The notes beneath the pieces are model-generated. The model was given only the letters and a program-made list of their open reading frames with translations, ran no database searches and was not told the origin of the DNA. This document shows, piece after piece, positions 8,128 to 16,244 of a stretch of DNA of 64,000 bases; positions within the stretch are counted from its first letter, which is position 1, and each line of letters starts with the position of its first letter. A program made the translations under genes and the position numbers. The stretch is from Chthoniobacter sp. (GTDB lineage Bacteria; Verrucomicrobiota; Verrucomicrobiia; Chthoniobacterales; Chthoniobacteraceae): assembly GCA_021414005.1 (NCBI GenBank), contig JAIOPH010000011.1:1-64000 (forward strand), written 5' to 3'.

Positions 8128-8739
8128 TTACTTCCGCGCGCCGTCGCTCAGGAATTTGTGGAGCAGCATGCGCGTGATCATGTTCAGCGTCTCGAAGACG
8201 CCCGTGCAACTGGCAGCGGAGGCTTCGAAGGACGGCACCTGGACCGCGCGGTTGTTCAGCACGAAATCCATGTATTCGAGAGGCGCGGCGTCGGGCAGAT
8301 CGCGTTTGTTGTACTGCATCACGATGGGGATGTCATCGAGCTTGAGGTTCAGCGATTTCAGGTTCTCCTCGAGATGCTTAAACGTCTCCACGTTTTCCTC
8401 CATCTTGTCGTACTGCGAGTCGGCGACAAAGACGATGCCGTCCACTCCGCGGAGGACGATCTGGCGGGTGGCGTTGTAGATGACTTGGCCGGGAACGGTG
8501 AAAAGCGCGAACTTGGTTTTGAACCCGCGGATGGCCACCGCCTCGAGCGGGAAGAAGTCGAAGAACAGCGTGCGGTCGCTACTCGTAGCGAGCGAGGTGA
8601 GCTTTCCCTTGGTGGTTGTCTCCGGCACCTGCACATTTTTGTGGACCTGCTCAAGGTTCGTGGTTTTACCGCTCTTCGCCGGACCGTAATAGACGATTTT
8701 GACCTGCAGTTCTTTGGTCGCTTGATTGATGATGGCCAT
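8128..8739 (-). CDS. mglA: MglA-type small Ras-like GTPase
   Basis: 203 residues, close to the length of Myxococcus MglA. The P-loop is GPAKSGKT (residues 19-26). The switch region has TKGKLTSL. The G3-equivalent TVPGQ replaces the DxxG of Ras, a hallmark of MglA. The G4 motif is NKRD, and the C-terminal EASAASCTGVFETL corresponds to G5. MglA proteins bind and hydrolyse GTP and set cell polarity, motility or secretion-system position with roadblock MglB partners. Here it lies between a large roadblock protein (18 bp upstream) and a small roadblock protein (11 bp downstream) in one transcriptional direction. Confidence 0.92.
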   Translation of the reverse strand: MAIINQATKELQVKIVYYGPAKSGKTTNLEQVHKNVQVPETTTKGKLTSLATSSDRTLFFDFFPLEAVAIRGFKTKFALFTVPGQVIYNATRQIVLRGVDGIVFVADSQYDKMEENVETFKHLEENLKSLNLKLDDIPIVMQYNKRDLPDAAPLEYMDFVLNNRAVQVPSFEASAASCTGVFETLNMITRMLLHKFLSDGARK

Positions 8740-8757
8740 GATGGGTGGTGGTTAGAC

Positions 8758-10347
8758 TCAACGAATTTGCCGCCCGATTTCACCGGCGATGATGCGCAGT
8801 TCGCGCGTGGGCAGGATGGCTCCGGGATGGCCGAGTACCGCGAAATAGACGGCACCGAGACGGTAGATTTGGCATTGTGCGCCGTGGGTGGTGAAAAGGA
8901 GATCGTCCACGTCGCCTAGTTTCATCTCACCGGCGTACTGGTTCAGGCGCGCGAAAATCTGCGGGAGAAACGCGGCGACAACTTCGCTTTTCACGCCATC
9001 CGGCAGCGCGGTGGCGACGGGCAACCCTTCCTGCATGGCGACGATCGCACCGGCCACGCCGGCGAGTTTAACCGTACCGGCGACGATGGTCGCGGGGGTA
9101 AACTCGTGCTGGTCAGGTGTGCCGAAGATTTCACCGATGGTCCCGGAAACCTTGGCAGTTACAGGCGCGGCGGGTCGGGATGTTGGTTCGGGCGCGGCAG
9201 CGGCAGCGGCGGCCGGTGCGGTGGGCAAAGGGGCAGGCGCAATCGGCAGTGGTGCCGGTTGACAGGGGCTGAAGAGGGCGGGAATCGAGTCGTCGAGCAC
9301 CGCGGCTTTGCGCTCAGGCTGAGCTTTTTTGCCGGAGGAGAGGAAGGCGGGAGCCACGACCTTGAGCGGCAGGAGCAACTCGGTCTGGGAGTCATGCACG
9401 CTTGGCTGTGCCGGGGCAGGTTCGAGAGCCGCGCAGATTTCCCCCCACGTAAAAACGACTTTCCCTTTTGCCAAACCGGCGGAAACGGCGCTGCCTGGCA
9501 ACGTCACGGTGGTCGCGGGATTGAAGGCGGAAATTTCGCTGCGGATCGGCTCCGGCCAGGCACCGGCAAGTGCGGAAAGCGCGAGCTTGAGATTCGGCAA
9601 TTCCGTGGTGGTGACCGGAGCGGCGGCGGCCGCGAGTTCGGGCAAGGGTGTGGAGGGATGCGGCGCGCTCATCCCGGCAGGCGGCGGCACGATGCGCATA
9701 GTCGTCGGCGGGATGAGATCGGCAGGCTTGGCTGGTGCAACGGCGGGGATGTTGGGTTCCGGTGCGATACCTCGCGCGGGCGGCTGAAAATCAAGCGTGG
9801 TGGAATCGCGACGTCGCGGATTCTCCGGCGTGGTCGGTGCGATTTGGTGGGGATTGGCGGCGTTGCCGAAAAGTGAGAACTCGCTCTCGGGCGCGTCGAG
9901 CGACCGTTGATCATTGCGACGTTTCAGCGTCTGTGGGTTCACGTGGCGAAAGACTTCCTTGAGCGGAATTTCGACCTGCCGTTTCTCGCCGGGCGGGAGC
10001 GGACCGAAGACGCCGGGTGGAGCCTGTCGATGGAGGCTGGCGAACGAGATTTTCACCGTACCGGTGGCAAGTTGCCGATGGATCAATTGCACGGGAAACG
10101 AGATGGTCGCAGTGCTCTCCGGCGGTGCGATGACGAAGGATTTCAGCTCTTCGGGAAACCGGCTGATGATCGCCGCAAGCGAGAGATGCGCGACTTCCAC
10201 GCTGGGCGATGGGCCACCGGCGGTGTTCGGCTCGCTCGCTGGCGTGTGGCGAGGTGGCGCGGCGGGGCGCGATGGGGTCGGGACAGCCGGTGCGGGTTTG
10301 GCGACGACGGCGGCGGGGGCAAAAAATTTCCGAAAAATGGAGATCAT
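8758..10347 (-). CDS. Large Pro/Ala-rich protein with C-terminal roadblock domain
   Basis: 529 residues. Two similar segments are visible. The first, around residues 50-135, has LAAIISRFPEELKSFV, then ATISFPVQLIHRQLATGTVKISF and IPLKEVF. The second, around residues 255-345, has LSALAGAWPEPIRSEI, then VTLPGSAVSAGLAKGKVVFTW and LPLKVVAPAFL. They are separated by Pro/Ala-rich linkers. The last hundred residues (GVAGAIVAMQEGLPVAT through FARLNQYAGEM and YFAVLGHPGA) form a roadblock/LC7-type domain. I know no named family for the repeated segment. The gene heads the mglA operon and is probably a multivalent scaffold for the GTPase or its partners; that role is inferred. Confidence 0.7.
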   Translation of the reverse strand: MISIFRKFFAPAAVVAKPAPAVPTPSRPAAPPRHTPASEPNTAGGPSPSVEVAHLSLAAIISRFPEELKSFVIAPPESTATISFPVQLIHRQLATGTVKISFASLHRQAPPGVFGPLPPGEKRQVEIPLKEVFRHVNPQTLKRRNDQRSLDAPESEFSLFGNAANPHQIAPTTPENPRRRDSTTLDFQPPARGIAPEPNIPAVAPAKPADLIPPTTMRIVPPPAGMSAPHPSTPLPELAAAAAPVTTTELPNLKLALSALAGAWPEPIRSEISAFNPATTVTLPGSAVSAGLAKGKVVFTWGEICAALEPAPAQPSVHDSQTELLLPLKVVAPAFLSSGKKAQPERKAAVLDDSIPALFSPCQPAPLPIAPAPLPTAPAAAAAAAPEPTSRPAAPVTAKVSGTIGEIFGTPDQHEFTPATIVAGTVKLAGVAGAIVAMQEGLPVATALPDGVKSEVVAAFLPQIFARLNQYAGEMKLGDVDDLLFTTHGAQCQIYRLGAVYFAVLGHPGAILPTRELRIIAGEIGRQIR

Positions 10348-10524
10348 GAAACGGCGGAGCTAACCCTCCAAATGAGCAGACCGAGTGCCATTCCACCGAC
10401 CGTGAGAGAATATGACCGACCGCCGGAGTTGGCCCGCGGCGTGCTAGAAACGAGCAGTCCGCGGCCCGAGAAAATCTGGACCGGAACGCACTCACAATAC
10501 ACCGACCCGCACGCCCACCCGCCC

Positions 10525-11574
10525 ATGCCCGCCCGGCAGAAAATCCTCATTCTCGACGACGAACACGACATTCTGGAGATCTATCAGGAGATCCTCGCGC
10601 GGCTGCCCAGCCAGCCGGAGATCTACACCTCCGACACCGGTGCCCGCGCCATTGCCCTGCTGGAGAGCGAGAATTTCAACCTCCTCCTCGCGGATCTGCG
10701 CATGCCGCAAATGGATGGCTTTCAAGTGCTGGCCATCGTCCGGCGGAAATTCCCCACGCTCCGGGTCGTGGTCATGACGGCGGCGGAAGACGAGCAGTTT
10801 CGCGCTCGCGCCTACGCCATGGGCATCGACCTCTATATTGAGAAGCCGAAGACCGGCAAAGAGATCATCAATTTTGTGGATTGCATCGAGTCCATGTTGG
10901 AGAAAGACGACGCGGGTGGTTTTCGCGGTGTGCAAAGCAAGACGCTGGTGGACATCGTCCAACTTGAATGTCTCACGCAGAGTTCAGCGATTTTGAAGAT
11001 CGCGAGCGCACACGGCGAGGGACGCATTTGGATTCACCGCGGGGAAATCATCGACGCAGCGACTGGCGAATATCTCGGTAAGGAGGCGTTTTTGGAAATG
11101 CTCCGCTGGAAGGCCGGCAGCTTCGAAATTCTACCCTCCGATGTTCCGCGGCCGCGCACGATTTTCTCCTCCTACGAGAGTCTGCTCATGGAAACGGCGC
11201 AGACCATTGACGAGACGGATACCGGCGCGCCAGCCGGCGAGGAGATGAATTCGCTGGCGGGTTTTGCGCGTTTCAAGGGTGTGCAGTCGGTCGTCGCCGT
11301 GGACGTTGCCGATCAGGGAAAAGTGGCGCATTGGGGCGCGGAAAACGCCGAAGAATTGGCCTCGTGGATTCATCAAACCACGCGAGCCTTGCACGGTTTG
11401 GGCGAGCGTCTCCAAGGCGGGCCGCTGGAGCAGATCGAAGCGCTCGGGCCGCAACGGCACCTCGCCATCATTTCCAGTGACACGCAGGATCTCGGCGTGG
11501 GCTTCACCCGCTCGGCCTCGCTCCCCTACATCCGCGAAACGATGAAACAAATCGAAGCCAAATGGGCCTCTTGA
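10525..11574 (+). CDS. Response regulator: receiver + DUF4388 + roadblock-like domain
   Basis: 349 residues. Receiver domain at residues 1-125: acidic pair in LILDDEHD, phospho-acceptor aspartate in LLLADLRMPQMDG, T/S in VVMTAAED and lysine in YIEKPKTG. DUF4388 follows at about 135-215, with GVQSKTLVDIVQLECL and GEGRIWIHRGEIIDAATG. The C-terminal hundred residues, GVQSVVAVDVADQGKVAHWG to RHLAIISSDTQDLGVGF, have the pattern of an MglB-type roadblock domain. There is no DNA-binding output, so signalling is by protein contact. The start is the ATG at 10525; an in-frame upstream extension looks non-coding. It is divergent from the mglA operon across about 180 bp and overlaps the next gene by 13 bases. 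Confidence 0.85.
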   Translation: MPARQKILILDDEHDILEIYQEILARLPSQPEIYTSDTGARAIALLESENFNLLLADLRMPQMDGFQVLAIVRRKFPTLRVVVMTAAEDEQFRARAYAMGIDLYIEKPKTGKEIINFVDCIESMLEKDDAGGFRGVQSKTLVDIVQLECLTQSSAILKIASAHGEGRIWIHRGEIIDAATGEYLGKEAFLEMLRWKAGSFEILPSDVPRPRTIFSSYESLLMETAQTIDETDTGAPAGEEMNSLAGFARFKGVQSVVAVDVADQGKVAHWGAENAEELASWIHQTTRALHGLGERLQGGPLEQIEALGPQRHLAIISSDTQDLGVGFTRSASLPYIRETMKQIEAKWAS

Positions 11575-12275
11575 AACCTTTCAACCGCGCCAAAGCGCCC
11601 ACCCTGAATCGGCTGCCGAACGGCTGCTACACCGTCCATCGCGGCGGCGAAATCGTCGCCTCTACGCTGCCCTCCACTTTCTCTCGTGCCACCATGGCCG
11701 AGATCGGCAAAGTGGTGATCGAGGCTTTTCATTCCGCCCAGAATGCCAATCTGCCCCTGACCGATCTGCATCTGAAGTTCAGCGGCATCACCATTACTGC
11801 CCGCGAGATGCGTGGCGGTGCCCTCGTCTTTCTCCAGCCAGTCACCTTGCATCTGCCACAAGCTCAAACTCCGCCCGCCATGCACTCCAAAAACCTCGAT
11901 GAATTCCTCCTCCACCTCGAAAACTACATCGAGTGCTGGAAGCAATTTAACCACTACGTGAACCTCGCGCGGGACAAGAAGTTTGTGCGTGAAGACGAGA
12001 CGCAGTTTCTTGAAATCAAGAGTGTCATTGCGCAGGGGCTCGAAGCGATCATCGCGTCCACCGAAAAAGGCGGGCCGAAAAAGGACGAGGTCCACGCCCT
12101 TTTTGCCAACGCCCCGAGTCTGCGCTACCTCGCCGACGCGCCCGAGGCCATCCCGACCGTGGAAGGCCAGTGGCACAAGACTTACCTCGGCCTGCAATCG
12201 CTCCTCGGCCAACTCAAAGTCCAGCAGAACAAAGCCGAGAAAGGCTCCAGTTGGAGTCTCTTCGGGCGCAAGTAG
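11562..12275 (+). CDS. Roadblock-like hypothetical protein coupled to response regulator
   Basis: 237 residues. The first hundred residues resemble a divergent roadblock fold: strands NGCYTVHRGGEIVAST, a helix TMAEIGKVVIEAFHSAQ, then LTDLHLKFSGITITAREMRG and GALVFLQP. The remaining part is helical, with LDEFLLHLENYIECWKQFN and SVIAQGLEAIIAS, ending in a basic tail SWSLFGRK. The ATG overlaps the 3' end of the response-regulator gene by 13 bases, so the two are translationally coupled. Function unknown; by context it belongs to the MglA/roadblock module. The stop lies 20 bp before the tRNA-Arg gene, which is on the other strand. Confidence 0.7.
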   Translation: MGLLKPFNRAKAPTLNRLPNGCYTVHRGGEIVASTLPSTFSRATMAEIGKVVIEAFHSAQNANLPLTDLHLKFSGITITAREMRGGALVFLQPVTLHLPQAQTPPAMHSKNLDEFLLHLENYIECWKQFNHYVNLARDKKFVREDETQFLEIKSVIAQGLEAIIASTEKGGPKKDEVHALFANAPSLRYLADAPEAIPTVEGQWHKTYLGLQSLLGQLKVQQNKAEKGSSWSLFGRK

Positions 12276-12294
12276 GCGATCCCGTGGTAGGGAG

Positions 12295-12368
<74 letters not shown>

Positions 12369-12522
12369 CTTGCTGAAACTTCCGCTGCTCTCTTAGCACG
12401 CCTCGTGGGATTTTCACCGTCGTTTTCCGCTGAGCGGGCTGTGGGAATAATCGCGGTGGCTTTTGGAACGTTGGCATCCTCGGGTTTGAGACTGGCAGCG
12501 GTGGAGGTAAATCGGGAGGATT

Positions 12523-13395
12523 ATGCTGCTGTTATTACCCATGTTTTCGCTTGCCGAATCCCCCACATATCGTGGACGCCTCGCTCCCTCTCCGACTGGC
12601 TACCTGCATCTGGGCCACGCCCGGACTTTTTGGATCGCGCAAGAGCGCGCGGCGGTGGCGGGCGGGGCGCTGATTTTGCGTAGCGATGACCTTGATCGTA
12701 CGCGGTGCCGGGCGGAGTTCAGCGCGGCGATGGTCGAGGATCTGCGCTGGCTGGGCTTGCGCTGGAGCGAGGGGCCGGATGTGGGCGGGCCGCACGCGCC
12801 TTACACGCAGAGTGAGCGTATGCCGCACTACCGCGCGGCTTTTGAGAAGCTGCGCGCGCTCGGCGCGATCTACACGTGCCACTGCTCGCGGCAGGATGTG
12901 CTCCGCGCGCTCGGTGCGCCGCACGCGGGGGATGACGAGCCGGTTTATCCGGGGACGTGTCGCCCGGCGGGAGGCGCGAATGACGAATGGCGAATGACGA
13001 ATGATGAGGTCAACTGGCGCTTCCGGGTGCCGGATGGGGAAACGATCTCGTTCACGGACGGCGCGCTCGGGTCGCATGCGGAAATAGTGGGGCGCGATTT
13101 CGGCGACTTCCTCGTCTGGCGCAAAGACGGACTGCCGAGCTATCAGCTCGCGTGCGTGGTGGATGACGCGGCCATGGGCATAACCGAAGTCGTGCGCGGG
13201 GCGGATTTGCTCACCAGCACCTGCCGCCAACTCCTGCTGTATCGCACTCTGGAATTGGTTGCGCCCGTGTTTTACCACTGCCCGCTAATGACCGATGTGG
13301 ACGGCGTCCGCCTCGCGAAGCGCGACGCCGCTACGAGTCTGCGTGCGCTGCGGGCGGCCGGGGCGACGCCGGATGGGTTGCGCGCGCGGTTTTAA
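12523..13395 (+). CDS. gluQ: Glutamyl-Q tRNA(Asp) synthetase-like protein
   Basis: 290 residues. It resembles the catalytic half of GluRS without the anticodon-binding domain. YRGRLAPSPTGYLHLGHA contains the class I HIGH-type signature, and VRLAKRDAAT replaces the KMSKS loop. The family glutamylates queuosine in tRNA-Asp. The Zn-site region is YTCHCSRQDVL with YPGTCRP. An odd 9-10 residue insert, NDEWRMTNDE, right after this region is encoded by four copies of a 7-bp repeat. The start ATG is chosen for the GGGAGGA Shine-Dalgarno five bases upstream; a second ATG lies six codons later. Its stop overlaps the convergent permease gene by four bases. Confidence 0.9.
   Translation: MLLLLPMFSLAESPTYRGRLAPSPTGYLHLGHARTFWIAQERAAVAGGALILRSDDLDRTRCRAEFSAAMVEDLRWLGLRWSEGPDVGGPHAPYTQSERMPHYRAAFEKLRALGAIYTCHCSRQDVLRALGAPHAGDDEPVYPGTCRPAGGANDEWRMTNDEVNWRFRVPDGETISFTDGALGSHAEIVGRDFGDFLVWRKDGLPSYQLACVVDDAAMGITEVVRGADLLTSTCRQLLLYRTLELVAPVFYHCPLMTDVDGVRLAKRDAATSLRALRAAGATPDGLRARF
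12979..13006 (+). repeat. Four heptanucleotide repeats inside gluQ
   Basis: Four consecutive 7-bp units: AATGACG, AATGGCG, AATGACG, AATGATG. The same unit forms the long array at 50331-50485. Because 7 is not a multiple of 3, gain or loss of one unit would shift the gluQ frame. The encoded peptide NDEWRMTNDE has no counterpart I know of in canonical GluQ proteins. Confidence 0.85.
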
Positions 13396-14723
13396 TGTGC
13401 GGCCACGGCGTCGTCGTCGGTCAGTTCCTTTTTCGGATGAAAGGCGACGGCGAGGAGAAGCATGGCGCCGATGGCGAGCGCGGCGGGCACGAGGAAGAGT
13501 TTGCTCCAATCCATGCCTCCGCCGGCGACCGCGAATTTGGCGTTGCCGTAGTAGATCCAGAAGATCTTCGCGAGGATATCGCCGAGGCCGAAGATCATAA
13601 GGTTGAACAAGCCCTGGGCGCTCGTGCGAATGTCGTTGGGGAAATTTTTCTCCACGAAGATATACACCGTGGCGAAGTAGAAGGCGTAGCAGATGCCGTG
13701 GATGAGCTGGACGCTGACCATGAGCCACTGGTGGTTGGGCAGGTAGGCATACACGAGGAAGCGCAGGGCATGGCCGGCGATACCGACGAGCATGGTGACT
13801 TTCCAGCCGAGGCGTTTCAGCGTGGCTCCGAGGATGACCATCGTCAGCATCTCGGCGATCTGGCCCACGCTCATGACGGCTTGGGTCCAGTTGGCGGGAA
13901 TGCCGACGCTGGCGCTTTTGAGAAAGCTGTCTGTGTGGAAGAAGTAGGTGTTGTGAACGAACGAGTCGATAAGAGTCACCAGCCACAGCACGAGGATGAC
14001 GGGATGCCGCAGCACCTTGAACGCTTTCACGAAAGCGAGGGAATCGCCGGGCTCGCCCTTTTTCGGCGGAGTGTTCGGTAGCGTGAGGCTGAAGGCGGCC
14101 AGCACCAGCGACGCGACGCCCGCCACGATGTATGTCCAGCGCGTGCCGGCGATGAGTTTTTCACCTTCCAGCGGACTGCCAAACGCCGTGCCGAGCCAGC
14201 TCACAAATCCCGTAGTGTGGGCCGCCGCGACTTGGTCCCAGTCCACGAGGAGAAAAATGAAAGGCCACGCCGCGAGAATCCAACCGACGGTGCCGCCCAT
14301 GCGGACGAAACCATAGTCGCGGGCGGCATCCTTGATGTTGGCAAAGACAAGCGTGTTGGCGATGGACATGGTCGGGACGTAGAGGAGGCAGTGGACCGAC
14401 ATGAGGGTGAAAAATGCCCAGAACGGCGCGGGATGCGTTGGGCTGGCGGGGTTCAAAAATCCGAGTGCGAGGATGGCGAGGCCGCCGACGAAATGGCTGA
14501 ATGCCATGAATTTTTCCGCGGCGAAACGGCGGTCGGCAAATTCATTGCTGAAGACCATCCCGACAATCGCGGAGACGGGAAAGGCGAGCAGGATGGCGAG
14601 TTGCTCATTTCCGGTGAAACCCATCGCCGGAAGGTATCCGAAGATTTTTGGCAGCCATGCGCCCCAGATGAAGAACTCGAGCACCATCATGAGGAAGAGT
14701 TTGAAGCGGGGAGTTGAATTCAT
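13392..14723 (-). CDS. MFS permease, nucleoside:H+ symporter (NupG)-like
   Basis: 443 residues with about twelve hydrophobic segments. The N-terminal LFLMMVLEFFIWGAWLPKIF and the short loops are typical of the NupG/XapB nucleoside:H+ symporter branch of the major facilitator superfamily. DRRFAAEKFMAFSHFVGG matches the conserved loop between helices 2 and 3. The most likely substrate is a nucleoside or related small polar compound, imported across the inner membrane; the specificity is inferred from family resemblance. It is convergent with gluQ (4-bp stop overlap), and the Exb genes lie upstream on the same strand with an 80-bp gap. Confidence 0.82.
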   Translation of the reverse strand: MNSTPRFKLFLMMVLEFFIWGAWLPKIFGYLPAMGFTGNEQLAILLAFPVSAIVGMVFSNEFADRRFAAEKFMAFSHFVGGLAILALGFLNPASPTHPAPFWAFFTLMSVHCLLYVPTMSIANTLVFANIKDAARDYGFVRMGGTVGWILAAWPFIFLLVDWDQVAAAHTTGFVSWLGTAFGSPLEGEKLIAGTRWTYIVAGVASLVLAAFSLTLPNTPPKKGEPGDSLAFVKAFKVLRHPVILVLWLVTLIDSFVHNTYFFHTDSFLKSASVGIPANWTQAVMSVGQIAEMLTMVILGATLKRLGWKVTMLVGIAGHALRFLVYAYLPNHQWLMVSVQLIHGICYAFYFATVYIFVEKNFPNDIRTSAQGLFNLMIFGLGDILAKIFWIYYGNAKFAVAGGGMDWSKLFLVPAALAIGAMLLLAVAFHPKKELTDDDAVAAH

Positions 14724-14803
14724 GGCGCGTGTGTAGGAGGTCGTGCGGGGGGCGACAAGTCTGCGCGACGGAAAAAGTCGCGTGGTGGTGTGCCGCGAGG
14801 GCG

Positions 14804-15229
14804 CTAAAGGAAGGAGAGCTTCGTCACGTTGGACGCTTGGGCGGCACTGAGGACGTCCATGAGGCGTTCGTGACGAGTTTGCGGACTCGGCCGGATGAAG
14901 ACCGGGTCTTGGTTTCCAAATTGCGCGATGGTGCTTGTCAGCCAGTCGCGCAGGCCGGCGAGGTTCTTGTCCGCCGGGGTGCCGAACGGCTGGCCGTTCA
15001 TCGTCACCTGACCTTCGGCAGAGATGTCGATGAGGACGGTGTTGATTACTGTAGGGGTCGGCGACCCGCTGGGATGGCGGGGGGCCGGGAGCGCAATGCT
15101 CAGCTCTTTTTCCGAGATCTGCTGGCCAGCGCTGGCCATGAAAAAGAGCATCAGCACGAAAACGACATCGACCATCGGAGCGACCTGAAAGCCCATGTCG
15201 CCTTCGGTGGAGCTTGCAGATGCGGCCAT
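14804..15229 (-). CDS. ExbD/TolR-family protein (third of three)
   Basis: 141 residues with one N-terminal transmembrane helix, VAPMVDVVFVLMLFFMASAG, carrying the proton-channel aspartate (MVD) of the ExbD/TolR family. The rest is a small periplasmic domain ending RHERLMDVLSAAQASNVTKLSFL. It is clearly a tandem paralogue of the next upstream gene; both share QQISEKELSI-type stretches and near-identical DNA over the membrane segment. With ExbB it would form a proton-motive-force-driven motor in the inner membrane. No TonB, TolA or TolB gene is visible to receive the force. Confidence 0.9.
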   Translation of the reverse strand: MAASASSTEGDMGFQVAPMVDVVFVLMLFFMASAGQQISEKELSIALPAPRHPSGSPTPTVINTVLIDISAEGQVTMNGQPFGTPADKNLAGLRDWLTSTIAQFGNQDPVFIRPSPQTRHERLMDVLSAAQASNVTKLSFL

Positions 15230-15258
15230 AGGTAAGTGGGGGAGAAAAACGTCAGTCG

Positions 15259-15702
15259 TTAGCTGAAGGAGAGGTTTGTCACTCCCGACGCCGCGGCGGC
15301 GTTGAGGACGTCGATGATGCGTTCGTGGCGGGTCTGGGGATTCGGGCGAACGATCACGGGATTTTTCTGCGAATTGAATCCTCCCAAGGCGTCAGCTGCA
15401 CCGGAGTCGCCGACGATGGATTTCAGCCACTCGCGCAACGCCATCAGGCTTTTATCGGTCGGGGTGCCGTAGGCTTGCCCGTTCGCCGTGACCTGCCCTT
15501 CGGCGGAAATATCAATGACGATCGGGGTGGATGGGGTTGAGTCGCTTTTGGCTCCGCTGGGCAGGGAGATGTTTAGCTCATTCTCCGAGATCTGCTGGCC
15601 GGCGCTGGCCATGAAAAAGAGCATGAGCACAAAAACGACATCCACCATTGGGGCGATTTGAAAGCCCATGTCGCCATCTTCGGAGCCTACGGATCCAGCC
15701 AT
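15259..15702 (-). CDS. ExbD/TolR-family protein (second of three)
   Basis: 147 residues. The single transmembrane helix IAPMVDVVFVLMLFFMASAG carries the conserved aspartate. The periplasmic part ends RHERIIDVLNAAAASGVTNLSFS. It differs from its downstream paralogue mainly in the linker (SGAKSDSTPSTP) and in an insertion near ADALGGFNSQKNP. The arrangement indicates a fairly recent gene duplication followed by divergence of the periplasmic half, perhaps to build a hetero-oligomeric ExbD dimer. It is separated by 29 bp from the third copy and by 35 bp from the first. Confidence 0.9.
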   Translation of the reverse strand: MAGSVGSEDGDMGFQIAPMVDVVFVLMLFFMASAGQQISENELNISLPSGAKSDSTPSTPIVIDISAEGQVTANGQAYGTPTDKSLMALREWLKSIVGDSGAADALGGFNSQKNPVIVRPNPQTRHERIIDVLNAAAASGVTNLSFS

Positions 15703-15737
15703 GTGTCAGTGAAAGTTGAGAGGTTGGTTGGGTTCAG

Positions 15738-16232
15738 TCAGGGTGCCGCCTTGGGCGTGGGAGCATCGCTGCCCTCTTTATCCACGACGGAGAAAGTAAC
15801 TTTGCCCACTCCAGCCTGACCAGCCACGAGCATGACCGAGCGCAGATATTCGTAACGGACGTTGCGGTCGGCGCGAATGAGAACGCGGGTTTCGGGAGCG
15901 TCCTTAACTGCTTTCGCGAGGAGATCGGCGATCTGCTCGGCGCGGTCGTACTGGTGTTCGGAAACGTCGATGCTGCCGGCGTCGTTAAACTGATTCCACA
16001 GGACGTTGATCAGCACCTCGCCCTTGGGTTTGGTGCGCTTCTTGGCGTCCTTTGCCACGGGCAGAATCACGCCTTCATTGACCTGCAGGATTTCCGACGT
16101 GCTGATCGCCATGAAAAAGACGAGCAGCACGAGCAGAATGTCGATCATGGGAGCGATCTGAAATTCCGGATCCTCCTCGGGCACGAGCCGCGTCTGCTTG
16201 CGGGCGTCTTGGGCATGGGAGGCGCGGGCCAT
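15738..16232 (-). CDS. ExbD/TolR-family protein (first of three)
   Basis: 164 residues. A cytoplasmic N-terminus (RKQTRLVPEEDPEFQ) leads into the transmembrane helix IAPMIDILLVLLVFFMAIST, with the conserved aspartate. A longer periplasmic domain follows, containing KGEVLINVLWNQFNDAGSID and TRVLIRADRNVRYEYLRSVM. It is more distant from the other two copies, which resemble each other. It directly follows the ExbB gene by 12 bp. Expected role: stator or rotor subunit of an Exb-type proton-driven motor. Confidence 0.9.
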   Translation of the reverse strand: MARASHAQDARKQTRLVPEEDPEFQIAPMIDILLVLLVFFMAISTSEILQVNEGVILPVAKDAKKRTKPKGEVLINVLWNQFNDAGSIDVSEHQYDRAEQIADLLAKAVKDAPETRVLIRADRNVRYEYLRSVMLVAGQAGVGKVTFSVVDKEGSDAPTPKAAP

Positions 16233-16244
16233 GGGGAGAAAGGT

